In this document: positions 42,657 through 50,735 of the stretch, piece after piece
Layout: each line of letters begins with the position of its first letter
Numbering within the stretch: position 1 is the first letter of the stretch
Source of the DNA: Hoyosella subflava DQS3-9A1
Lineage (GTDB): Bacteria; Actinomycetota; Actinomycetes; Mycobacteriales; Mycobacteriaceae
NCBI RefSeq assembly: GCF_000214175.1
Contig: NC_015561.1
Span: 1-64,000, forward strand
Length of the DNA stretch: 64,000 bases
Direction: 5' to 3'
The notes under the pieces: generated by a model
What the model saw: only the letters and a program-made list of their open reading frames with translations
Told to the model about the DNA's origin: nothing
Database searches by the model: none
Made by a program: the position numbers and the translations under genes

Positions 42657-43192
42657 CCACAACGGTGTGGGACGGGTCTATCCCCGCCCCGCAGCCCGGC
42701 CCAGCGGTGTGGCTTCTGGGAGCAACCGGCGGTGCGGGAGTGTCCACACTCGCCGCGTTTTTCGAGTTCGCGGAGGATTGCCAGCACCAGTGGCCATCCG
42801 GGGCGGACCCCCATTCGGAGTCACCATTCGTGGTGGTTGTCGCGCGCGAGACCATCGCGAGCCTGAAGGCGGCGCACGCTCTGCTCATGCAGCACCAGAG
42901 CGAGAACCTTGCGTGCAGGCCGCTCGGTGTCATCACCGTGAGTGCGTCGCGTGAGGACACAAAACCTGTCCGCCAGTACCGGGAAGTGGTTCGCGCGGCC
43001 GCGCCAGCGCACTGGGCAATCGGCCACCATCCAGGTCTTATCTCGGCAGGGCCTGACAGCCTTCCAAGCTGGCGCGCGAAGGACGGAATTCCTCCGGGCA
43101 GCCACCAGTTCCCCGGAGATGTGCTCGCGGCCGGTGCCGGGATCATCACCGCCATCCAGCAGCAGCTGCCCCAGATGGGGGTGCCCCTGTGA
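42653..43192 (+). CDS. second MinD-like protein with degenerate P-loop
   Basis: 179 residues. WLLGATGGAGVSTLAAFFEF aligns with a Walker A region but has Val in place of the lysine. VVVVARETIASLKAAHALL follows, with a later helical region. It is shorter than a full MinD. With the preceding gene it may form a heterodimer in which neither partner hydrolyses ATP, or one supplies missing residues (inference). DUF6668-like proteins of actinobacterial transfer regions look similar. Confidence 0.68.
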   Translation: MTTTVWDGSIPAPQPGPAVWLLGATGGAGVSTLAAFFEFAEDCQHQWPSGADPHSESPFVVVVARETIASLKAAHALLMQHQSENLACRPLGVITVSASREDTKPVRQYREVVRAAAPAHWAIGHHPGLISAGPDSLPSWRAKDGIPPGSHQFPGDVLAAGAGIITAIQQQLPQMGVPL

Positions 43193-43255
43193 ACGCGATG
43201 TACCTGGTCATTCCGGTGGTGACTCACGCCTGACCATCAGGAAGCACTTGGCTGG

Positions 43256-43378
43256 ATGCTGTGGTTCGCCACGTCCCAGACTGCTGTTGCTGGTGCGGTT
43301 CAGCTTGCGCCGGGCACGTACCGGCTGTGCTCCCGCGCCGCGGCGAAGTCCGCGCCGCCAGTTTCAGGCACTGCCTAA
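43256..43378 (+). CDS. possible 40-residue peptide
   Basis: A short frame (MLWFATSQTAVAGAVQLAPG then a basic end) fills the 224-bp gap between two tightly packed operon genes. It has a hydrophobic start but no ribosome-binding site. It is listed because gaps of this size are unusual in this operon. Confidence 0.25.
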   Translation: MLWFATSQTAVAGAVQLAPGTYRLCSRAAAKSAPPVSGTA

Positions 43379-43416
43379 TCCTTCACCTCTTTGCTTGTCA
43401 CGAAAGGAATGACCCC

Positions 43417-43707
43417 ATGGTTGTCGAAACACTCGCTCAGGCTGCAACGGTGAGTCACCTCGCTTTGGAGTTCAACATCGTCCCGGAGATGCCTCCGGGC
43501 GCGAACGGGTTCATCCGGATCGTGAACTGGCTGTTGTGGGCGGTTGTCCTCGCATGCGTCGCCGCGCTGATTTACGGTGGCGGCAAATTTGCCTGGGAGA
43601 AATACATGACTGGCCGCGGTGAAGCGGGCCAGGGCATGGTGTGGGCGCTCATCGGCGCAGTCATCGCGTACTCGGCTAACCAGATTCTCAACGCGGTCGT
43701 CGCATGA
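43417..43707 (+). CDS. small two-helix membrane protein (pilin/VirB2-like)
   Basis: 96 residues with AAAGGA 9 bases before the ATG. Two hydrophobic segments at about 38-55 (WLLWAVVLACVAALIYGG) and 72-92 flank a polar loop (YMTGRGEAGQG). This is the hairpin layout of VirB2/TrbC-type pilin subunits, without a cleaved signal. It overlaps the next gene by 4 bp and is part of the transfer operon. Confidence 0.7.
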   Translation: MVVETLAQAATVSHLALEFNIVPEMPPGANGFIRIVNWLLWAVVLACVAALIYGGGKFAWEKYMTGRGEAGQGMVWALIGAVIAYSANQILNAVVA

Positions 43708-44108
43708 TTGTCCTCGCGGCGGCGGAACTGCCGGACTCAGTGGTCGGCGACATCAACCTGCTCCTGGGGTGGGCAGCAGGGCTTGTCGGCGCGGCGGCTG
43801 TCGCGAAGGTCATCTTCGTGGGCGGCCGCTGGGCCTGGGACCGTCGGCACAATCCCGGTGTGGAAACGCCAACCACAGCGGAACTGCTTGCCGCACTTGC
43901 GGGCTGGATCATTGCTGCCTCGGCCGCACTGCCGATAGCGACGCTGCTTCTGACCTCGGCTTACGGGCCACAGGCGTCTGCCCCTGCGGGAAAGTGCCAG
44001 GAAACCGCGACGCGAGAACACCGGCAGTGCCTGGTCAATCAGATCAGCGATGAATACGGCGGCGAACCCGGCAGCGGCGGAGTCGGCGGTGGGGAAGGCG
44101 GACGATGA
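43704..44108 (+). CDS. second small membrane protein of the pilin pair
   Basis: 134 residues with two membrane segments (about 19-42 and 66-86) and an outside Gly-rich tail containing cysteines in GKCQETA and HRQCLVNQ. The first helix region (GLVGAAAVAKVIFVGGRWAW) parallels KFAW in the preceding protein, so the two are likely distant paralogues. It overlaps both neighbours by 4 bp. Confidence 0.68.
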   Translation: MIVLAAAELPDSVVGDINLLLGWAAGLVGAAAVAKVIFVGGRWAWDRRHNPGVETPTTAELLAALAGWIIAASAALPIATLLLTSAYGPQASAPAGKCQETATREHRQCLVNQISDEYGGEPGSGGVGGGEGGR

Positions 44109-44725
44109 GAGCACGACTGATCGCAATGGCTGCAGTCCTGTGCGTGGGTGTGGCTGCATGCGGCTCAGCCCCTCAGGATGAAGTCTCAGAGAATAGCTCT
44201 GGACTCGATAACCCTCCGGTCATTGCGTTGTGGCAGGACGTGCAGGGGATCAACGTGCCTTTCGGGGCAGAAGATGGACCAGCCAGCGGCCCCTACCAGC
44301 CGTTCACCGGGTTCACGCACACGCCACAGGGCGCAGCGCTGGCGGCGATCACTCAATCGGTGCAGCTTTCCACGGCCGTGGATTCACAGTGGACGAAGAT
44401 CCTGTCCACGGTGGCCGCGCCTGGTGAAGGACGAGATTTCTACGCCGCTCACAGAGCGCTCATATCCATCACAGACATGGTCGATCCCGGCGCAGCACCG
44501 GAAATCATTGGCTACCAGTGGCGGTCCTATGAGCCTGCTCTCGCCGAGATCAACGTGGTGCAGCGATACCCGGATGACTCACTCGGCGCGAACCGAGTTG
44601 TCGTGGTGTGGAACGGAGAGGACTGGCAGCTGGAACTTCCAGGGCCAGGTGAAGACCGGACGGCGACAGTGCTCGACGCGATCCCTGACGACACCGTGCG
44701 CCTGAAAGAGGAGGCCAGCAAATGA
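44105..44725 (+). CDS. lipoprotein with VirB8-like domain
   Basis: 206 residues. A lipobox VAAC ends the signal peptide at Cys20. The mature domain has VPFGAEDGPASG and FTHTPQGAALAAITQSVQL, closely matching the next protein (FSRTPQGAGLAATHYLAFL). It should be anchored outside the membrane. The pair probably forms a periplasmic-side subcomplex of the secretion channel. Confidence 0.75.
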   Translation: MRARLIAMAAVLCVGVAACGSAPQDEVSENSSGLDNPPVIALWQDVQGINVPFGAEDGPASGPYQPFTGFTHTPQGAALAAITQSVQLSTAVDSQWTKILSTVAAPGEGRDFYAAHRALISITDMVDPGAAPEIIGYQWRSYEPALAEINVVQRYPDDSLGANRVVVVWNGEDWQLELPGPGEDRTATVLDAIPDDTVRLKEEASK

Positions 44726-45570
44726 TGTGGCGCGGCCAGAAGAAACCCGACGCGACGGATCGCCCGGAGAAAACGGTCGAGCCGACCTCAACGAAAACAA
44801 CGATCGCGATCGCGATCGTCGCTGTCATCATCGCGATGGGCGCGATTGTCAGCATCTGGATCATCGTCAAAGGCGGGGATGAACCACTCGCCGGACCCAC
44901 AGCGCCCGCTACCGGCGAAGACGCAACCCCGCCAGCGGAAAAGTTTAGAGACGATCCGTTCTTTGATGATTTGGGCAGGCCGGTCTACACGCCAGTTGAC
45001 GATCGTGGCGCACTTCTGACTCAGGTGGCCCCACCCTCGGTGCGGGCAGAATCCGACGCTCCTGGTGGCATCGTCCTCCAGGTGGTGCACGGCAACCTGG
45101 TTCTCCCGTTCAGCACCACAGACGGGCCTACCGGCTTCACGGAAAACGGCGTCGCCACCGGATTTTCCCGCACTCCCCAAGGCGCGGGCCTTGCAGCAAC
45201 ACATTATCTCGCCTTCCTCAGTACCGGTAACGACCGGATCAGCCTCATGAAAGAGGCTGGCCTGGTCGAGGACGACGAAGGCTTTTTGCAGCAAATCGTG
45301 ATGCTCAACGCCCAAGGGGGTGAAGGTGCGGCTGAGAATGGCCGGTCGCAGATTGCTCCGGAGTTTCTGCGGGTGGAGTATCACGACGACCTCAGCCGGG
45401 TGTCTCATGGCGTGCGTCTGCGGGCACCAAATGGTGAAACAGGCAATCTGATCGGCTGGATGGACCTGGTCTGGCGTGACGGCACTGGCTGGATCGTGAA
45501 GATCCGCGGCCCGGAAACATTCAAGACTGACTGGGCGGATTCGCTGGAGGGGTGGTCACAGTGGTGGTGA
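44722..45570 (+). CDS. membrane-anchored paralogue of the lipoprotein
   Basis: 282 residues. One helix (about 28-51, AIAIVAVIIAMGAIVSIWII) anchors an outside domain sharing the TPQGAxLAA motif and overall layout with the lipoprotein at 44105. A further match is VVHGNLVLPFSTTDGPTG against VQGINVPFGAEDGPASG. This is consistent with duplication followed by a change of anchor. Confidence 0.75.
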   Translation: MMWRGQKKPDATDRPEKTVEPTSTKTTIAIAIVAVIIAMGAIVSIWIIVKGGDEPLAGPTAPATGEDATPPAEKFRDDPFFDDLGRPVYTPVDDRGALLTQVAPPSVRAESDAPGGIVLQVVHGNLVLPFSTTDGPTGFTENGVATGFSRTPQGAGLAATHYLAFLSTGNDRISLMKEAGLVEDDEGFLQQIVMLNAQGGEGAAENGRSQIAPEFLRVEYHDDLSRVSHGVRLRAPNGETGNLIGWMDLVWRDGTGWIVKIRGPETFKTDWADSLEGWSQWW

Positions 45571-47108
45571 CCGCCAGCGTTTGGCGGATCGTGGGCATCT
45601 TCGTGCTCACTCTGGCGCTGCTTGTCGGGAGCGCGGCTGCAACGTTTGCACAGGAAGCTGATGATGAGCCGGAAGTCGGTCAATCAGGTGCTGAAGCACT
45701 CGCAGGACTGGTCACATGCCATCCCGGTGTGAACGTCGGGCTTAACACATTCGGAAGAACTCTCGACAGGATTGGGGTTGAGAACAACATCGGCTCGAAC
45801 TGCCTGGAGAGCGCTGGAACGGCAGGCGGCCGAGCATTAGAGGGAGCGGAAGAGGTCGCGAAGCGTGCCGCGTCGGGTGCGTTCGAGGACATGGCTTTGT
45901 CGTTTGGTGAGGCAGGCGCAACGTTTCTCGAGTGGGGTATCGGGCTGTGGATTCACGTTCCTGAGCTGGAAGAGCAGACGTTCCGCAACGTTCTATCCGA
46001 GATCGCGGACTACACGTACAAGGTGCAGCTAGCGTGCCTTGCTTTGTCGCTGATTGTGCTTGGCGGGCGACTGGCGCTCGCGCGGTCTGGTGCGCTGCGC
46101 GATGTCGGTGAAGAAGGCTTCAAGCAGATGGTGCGCGCAACGCTGGCGGCGGGTGTGACCACTGCGGTGGTCACTGCTGCGATGCGGATGACAGATGGTA
46201 TCGCCCGCTGGTTCGTGGAGGGCACGGTCGGCAGTGACCCGAAGGCTCTGGTTGAGGCGATGGTGCAGATCGCGTTGTATCCAGGTGGCACAGCGATCCT
46301 GTTCGTGATCGGGTTCATCGGGATTCTCGGCGGGATCGCGATGCTGCTGGTGATGATCTTCCGCAGCGGCATCCTGGTGCTGGCGGCTGCGGCGCTGCCG
46401 ATCGCGGGCGCGGCGGGCGGTACACGTGTGGGCAGCCAGGCGTTTGACAAGCTGATCGCCTGGATTATTGCCTTCCTGCTGATCAAACCAGTAGGCGCGT
46501 TCGTGATCGGTGTGGCGGCGCTGTTGTTCATGAAATCCGCGCCGTCAAACGAAGATTCGGGCGGGCCGTTCACGGCTGTGGCCGGTGCGATTCTGCTGGC
46601 CTCGGTCGCGCTTGTGCTGCCAGCCTTGATGCGGCTGATTGTCCCAGCGCTGTCGACTCTGGGCGGTGGGGGCAGCGGTCTTGCTGCTGCTGCGGGAGTG
46701 GTCGCGGCCGGTGCTGCGGCCGGGAAGCTGATTGCCACGAAGGGTGGTTCTGCGGCGATGTCCGCTGGACGAGGCATGTCCGGCGGCGGGCCTGGGGGTG
46801 GCCGAGGCGGTGGAGCCCCGAATAGTCCGCCGTCGCCTCCTCCAGGTGGTGGCGGCGGTGGTGCTCCTGCTGGTTTCGGCCGCGGAGGCGGCGGCTGGGG
46901 AGGGGGCACCGCTGGTGGGGGTAGCTCGCGGCCGGGCGGGAGCCCGTCTGGTGGCCGGGATGGCGGCGGCCGGGTGCGCAGTGGCGGGGCTCCTTCTGGG
47001 GCGCCGCAGACGCAAGGCGGTCGTGGTGAGCGTACCCAGTCCTCGCGTCCGGTCGTGGCTACTGGCGCGCGCATGCCGCGCCCTAACACGGGAGGGTTCC
47101 GGCGGTGA
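45552..47108 (+). CDS. TrbL/VirB6-like polytopic transfer protein
   Basis: 518 residues from a GTG that overlaps the preceding stop by 19 bp. It has a signal-like first helix, a periplasmic stretch to about 125, then six or so membrane segments between 145 and 390 (LACLALSLIVLGGRLAL, ILFVIGFIGILGGIAMLL and others). The C-terminal 130 residues are Gly/Pro/Arg-rich low complexity. Size and topology fit the TrbL/VirB6 channel subunit, as in SCO6881-type proteins. Confidence 0.8.
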   Translation: MVTVVVTASVWRIVGIFVLTLALLVGSAAATFAQEADDEPEVGQSGAEALAGLVTCHPGVNVGLNTFGRTLDRIGVENNIGSNCLESAGTAGGRALEGAEEVAKRAASGAFEDMALSFGEAGATFLEWGIGLWIHVPELEEQTFRNVLSEIADYTYKVQLACLALSLIVLGGRLALARSGALRDVGEEGFKQMVRATLAAGVTTAVVTAAMRMTDGIARWFVEGTVGSDPKALVEAMVQIALYPGGTAILFVIGFIGILGGIAMLLVMIFRSGILVLAAAALPIAGAAGGTRVGSQAFDKLIAWIIAFLLIKPVGAFVIGVAALLFMKSAPSNEDSGGPFTAVAGAILLASVALVLPALMRLIVPALSTLGGGGSGLAAAAGVVAAGAAAGKLIATKGGSAAMSAGRGMSGGGPGGGRGGGAPNSPPSPPPGGGGGGAPAGFGRGGGGWGGGTAGGGSSRPGGSPSGGRDGGGRVRSGGAPSGAPQTQGGRGERTQSSRPVVATGARMPRPNTGGFRR

Positions 47109-48592
47109 GCGAAACACCGGCTTTCCTGACCTACGGCGGGTGGCGTAAACCGCGGTCAGCGGGCGTGTGGGGCGCCACGTTCGGCACAACGATGGTTGTG
47201 CTGGCCGCGTTTGTTTTCTGGTTTCTGGCAGGTCTGATTTTCGGCTTCCTCGTCACGGTGGCCGGCGGGCTGCTTTCGGCGATAGTGATCGCGCCGCTGC
47301 TCGTGGTGCACGACGGCCGGTCAGGTTACGAAAGGTTACTGATGCGCTGGCAATTCTGGCGGGCTAGCCGCCGCGGCGAGCATGTTTATTCCAGCGGCCC
47401 GTTCTCACGGATTCCGGGTGGCCGTTACCGGCTTCCCGGCGTTTTGGCTGATACAGAACTCGTCGAGGGTGTGGATGATCAGAACCGCAGGTTCGGGATG
47501 ATTCACATGCCCGATAAGCACCTATCGACGATCGTGCTGGAGGCATTTCCGCAAGGAGCGGAGGCGTTCGATCAAGCGACAATCGACAACGCCGTGGGGC
47601 AGTGGGCGCGGCTGCTTTCTGCAGCGGGCAGTGACGGTGATATCGCCGCTCTCGTCGCGGTCGTTGAAACGCTGCCCGAGACGGGGATCGAGCTTTACGA
47701 GACGGTCGCAGCGAACGTGCGCGTTGACGCGCCGCAGCTGGCACGCGATTCGATGTACGAACTGGCGACAGGTCTGATCAGCGGCGGGGTGCGCCTGACC
47801 GCACGGATAGCGGTCACGTTTGTCGCACAGACAGAGGAGCGGCGCGCTGATCCGCTGGAGCAGGCAGTTGAAATCGGTCGTCGCCTCGGCGGCCTGACCG
47901 GGATGGCGGCGCGTGCTGGTGTGCCCTGTACGCCGATGCCAGCCGAAGACATCGCCGCGTTTGTGAGGCGATCGTATGAGCCGGGCGCGCTCGGTGATAT
48001 CGAAACGGGCCTGTATTCCGAGGCGGGCACAGGTGTGGCATGGGCCGACGCGGGGCCACGCACCCAGATTGAGGAGCGCGACCGTCTGCTCCATGACGGC
48101 GCGGTGTCGGTGACGTGGGAAATGCGGGAGGCCCCAAAGGATGCCGTCACCGAGGACGTGCTGTATCAACTGCTGCAACCGGATTCACGACTGCCGATAA
48201 AGCGCGTCGCGCTTATCTATCGGCCGCACTCGGCCGGCGACGCGGCCGAGCTTGTCGACAAAGACTACAAAGACGCGCTGACGGCGCGGTCGTCTGCGCG
48301 GGGTATTGCGTCAGCCCAGGCTGAGCTGGACGTGGCATCAACAGAGCAGGCCCGTATCGAGAAGGCCCGCGGACATGGGCTGACGCGCTTCGGGATTCTG
48401 ATCACGGTGACGCAGCCGCACGAGGACGCGGACGTACCGCGCGTCGACGAAATCGTGCGTGACCTCTCCAAGCAGTGCTCACTCGCGGTGCGCCGCAGCT
48501 TTTGCTGGCAAGCGCCCGCTTTCGCGGCATCTCTCGGGGTCGGGGTGATCCCGCCAGAACACTCCACGATCCCGAAGTTCCTCGCGGGCTAA
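47105..48592 (+). CDS. SCO6880-type transfer protein
   Basis: 495 residues. Two membrane helices near 22-65 (TMVVLAAFVFWFLAGLIFGF and LLSAIVIAPLLVV) precede a large soluble part containing DDQNRRFGMIHMPDKHLSTI, then LELYETVAANVR-like strands and a coiled segment. SCO6880-family proteins combine a PrgI-like membrane region with the N-terminal domain of VirB4 and are hallmarks of actinobacterial T4SS loci. It overlaps the VirB6-like gene by 4 bp. Confidence 0.85.
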   Translation: MSETPAFLTYGGWRKPRSAGVWGATFGTTMVVLAAFVFWFLAGLIFGFLVTVAGGLLSAIVIAPLLVVHDGRSGYERLLMRWQFWRASRRGEHVYSSGPFSRIPGGRYRLPGVLADTELVEGVDDQNRRFGMIHMPDKHLSTIVLEAFPQGAEAFDQATIDNAVGQWARLLSAAGSDGDIAALVAVVETLPETGIELYETVAANVRVDAPQLARDSMYELATGLISGGVRLTARIAVTFVAQTEERRADPLEQAVEIGRRLGGLTGMAARAGVPCTPMPAEDIAAFVRRSYEPGALGDIETGLYSEAGTGVAWADAGPRTQIEERDRLLHDGAVSVTWEMREAPKDAVTEDVLYQLLQPDSRLPIKRVALIYRPHSAGDAAELVDKDYKDALTARSSARGIASAQAELDVASTEQARIEKARGHGLTRFGILITVTQPHEDADVPRVDEIVRDLSKQCSLAVRRSFCWQAPAFAASLGVGVIPPEHSTIPKFLAG

Positions 48593-48609
48593 CAGGTGGT
48601 GCAGCAGAG

Positions 48610-50442
48610 ATGACGAGAACCACGAAGAAACCCAGCAGTCGGAAGCAGGCAGGCAGACCACGTGGCGCGCACGCCCAGGCGAGCAAGATCGGTTTTCTCT
48701 CCGACGAGGACCTGAAAGACCTGGAAGCGCGCGCACACGAAGCGACCGGCCCGAAAAAGCAGTGGCTGGAGCTGCAAGTTTTACGTCAGCACCGCCGCCG
48801 CGCGATGGCGGCCCGCCTGGAGAAATCCCGCGCTGACAGCTCAGACCGCGGGGTACGTCCGCTCGACCAGCGCGGGTTCGCGGGCCTGGGAGGGGGACGG
48901 CAAGCCACGGTGGTGCCTCCCGTGGAGTACCGCGGCACGACCGTTCAGGCCGCGGGCCTGTACCCATGGTCGGTAGGCGCCGATTCCCCCATTCTCGGCA
49001 CACCGCTGGGGCATCACCTCGCAACAGGAGCTCCGGTGTGCTTTGACCCGCTCAATGCGTGGAAATTGAAAGCGATGACGGCACCGAGCTGTTTCATCAT
49101 CGCGCTGAACGGTTTCGGGAAATCGACGCTGCTGCGCCGGATCACGCTCGGAGACATCGCTGCGGGCGTGCGTGTGATCTGGCCGGGGGATGTGAAGCCA
49201 GACGGGAAGGTGCTCAGTGAACGAGTCGGTGGGGAGGTACTTCCCGTTGGATATGGGATCGGCTCAATCAACCCGCTGGCACCGGGGCCGATCGGCGAAG
49301 CACTGGTGAAACTGCGCGAGTCACTGCCCACGCTGCCCGATGAGGCTCGCACAGAACGCGAGCTGCGCATCCGCCAGACAGAGTTCGCGCTGGCCGCTCG
49401 GCAGCTGAATGTGGTGGCGGGCCTGCTTGAGATCGTCCGCCACCGCCCCCTTGAGGATTACGAACAAACATTGCTCGCATCTGCTATCCGGCTGCTCTAT
49501 ACGCCCGCCGCGGATGGCGGCCACGGGTTTGGCCCTGACCGGCCTGCCATTGTGTCTGATCTGATCGAGCTGGTTAACAACGGCCATGAGGAGCTGCTCG
49601 CTGATGCTGTGGCAGACACTGCCGAGGAGTACCGGTCTCAGGTAAAACCGCTGCTGCGGTCGCTGCGCGCGCTGGTGAAGGGCCGGTTCGGTGAGGTTTT
49701 CAATGGCACCGACACCGTCCATCTGAACGTGGACAGGCCCTCCATTTGTCTTGATATGTCGTCGATCCCTCCCGGTGATGAAACAATGCGCGCGGCCGCG
49801 CTGCTGGCTGGCTGGTCGGAGGCTTTCGCCACGATTGAGGCCGCCCACGTAATTGCTGACAGCGGGCTCGGCCCCAATCTTGCTTTCCACGTCGTGCTGG
49901 ATGAGCTGTGGCAGGTCATCAAAGTCGGCCCCATGATGGTCGGGCGGATCGACGCAGTGCAACGACTGCAGCGTGTGTACGGTGTCGCGATCACTGCGGT
50001 CACGCACAGCATCGCGGAGATGGAAGAAGCAGGCGCGCTCGGCTTCGTGGAGCGCTCGCGTGCCCGGATCATCGGGCCTGTCCCGCGCGGCGAGGTGGAG
50101 CGCCTGGCTAAGGTGCTGTCGTTCTCCGAGCGCGAGAAGGACATGGTGATCGGCTGGAGCGACGAAGCTGATCAGAACCGGCTCGTAGATCAGAAAGCCG
50201 CGAAGCGGCAGAAAAGGGCGAACGACGGCGGTGGAGAGGAAGTCCCGAAAATCACTGCCGCCGGTACCGGACATTTCTTGCTGAAGCTTGGTGAAGGCCG
50301 CCGCCCTGGTATCCCTTTCCGGACGTGGATGACCCCGTCTGAACGAGCATCAGGCATTCACGACACCGATGTCCGTCTCAACGCAGCGAACAAGGAAGCA
50401 GAAGCCTTCTCTGTGGAAGGGGAGGCGGTGCTGGTGCGGTGA
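48610..50442 (+). CDS. VirB4-type T4SS ATPase
   Basis: 610 residues from the ATG at 48610; a longer frame back to 48475 lies inside the preceding gene and is unlikely. Walker A is ALNGFGKSTLL (Lys171), Walker B is LAFHVVLDELWQVI, and a later AITAVTHSIAEMEE is the motif-3-like region. It powers assembly and substrate transfer at the inner face of the channel. Here the N-terminal VirB4 domain is supplied by the separate SCO6880-type protein. Confidence 0.88.
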   Translation: MTRTTKKPSSRKQAGRPRGAHAQASKIGFLSDEDLKDLEARAHEATGPKKQWLELQVLRQHRRRAMAARLEKSRADSSDRGVRPLDQRGFAGLGGGRQATVVPPVEYRGTTVQAAGLYPWSVGADSPILGTPLGHHLATGAPVCFDPLNAWKLKAMTAPSCFIIALNGFGKSTLLRRITLGDIAAGVRVIWPGDVKPDGKVLSERVGGEVLPVGYGIGSINPLAPGPIGEALVKLRESLPTLPDEARTERELRIRQTEFALAARQLNVVAGLLEIVRHRPLEDYEQTLLASAIRLLYTPAADGGHGFGPDRPAIVSDLIELVNNGHEELLADAVADTAEEYRSQVKPLLRSLRALVKGRFGEVFNGTDTVHLNVDRPSICLDMSSIPPGDETMRAAALLAGWSEAFATIEAAHVIADSGLGPNLAFHVVLDELWQVIKVGPMMVGRIDAVQRLQRVYGVAITAVTHSIAEMEEAGALGFVERSRARIIGPVPRGEVERLAKVLSFSEREKDMVIGWSDEADQNRLVDQKAAKRQKRANDGGGEEVPKITAAGTGHFLLKLGEGRRPGIPFRTWMTPSERASGIHDTDVRLNAANKEAEAFSVEGEAVLVR

Positions 50443-50735
50443 CAGCGGAAAAACCGAAGCGCCGGTATCGCCTCCTCGATGAGGACACCAAGCAGGCCGC
50501 TGTGGAAACGGTTGTCGCGCAGATCAAGCGCGGCACCTCGTTCACGGCAGCATGCCGAGCGGTAGCTGAACAGATCGACGTGTCCGAACAGGCAGTCCGC
50601 ACGTGGGTGAACCGCTCCGGACGGCGGCCCCGCGCAGCGTGGGACGAAGTGATCGATCTGCGCGCCCGCCTTGAAGCCGCCATGCACCTCAATCGCCGCC
50701 TGCAGCAGCAGTTCGAGACCAGGTGGCTTCAGTGA
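50439..50735 (+). CDS. small HTH protein in the transfer operon
   Basis: 98 residues, GTG start overlapping the VirB4 stop. The segment SFTAACRAVAEQIDVSEQAV followed by RTWVNRSGR is an HTH like that of IS3-type OrfA or MerR-like proteins; the rest is a coiled helix (LRARLEAAMHLNRRLQQQF). It may regulate the operon or load DNA. It overlaps the next gene by 13 bp. Confidence 0.7.
   Translation: MTAEKPKRRYRLLDEDTKQAAVETVVAQIKRGTSFTAACRAVAEQIDVSEQAVRTWVNRSGRRPRAAWDEVIDLRARLEAAMHLNRRLQQQFETRWLQ

Noticed and set aside
46010-47089. 359-codon minus-strand frame opposite the TrbL-like gene
   Set aside because: Its Pro/Arg-rich translation is the complement of the Gly-rich tail of the real gene.
48475-48609. 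Upstream extension of the VirB4-type gene
   Set aside because: It lies inside the SCO6880-type gene and has no coding character of its own.
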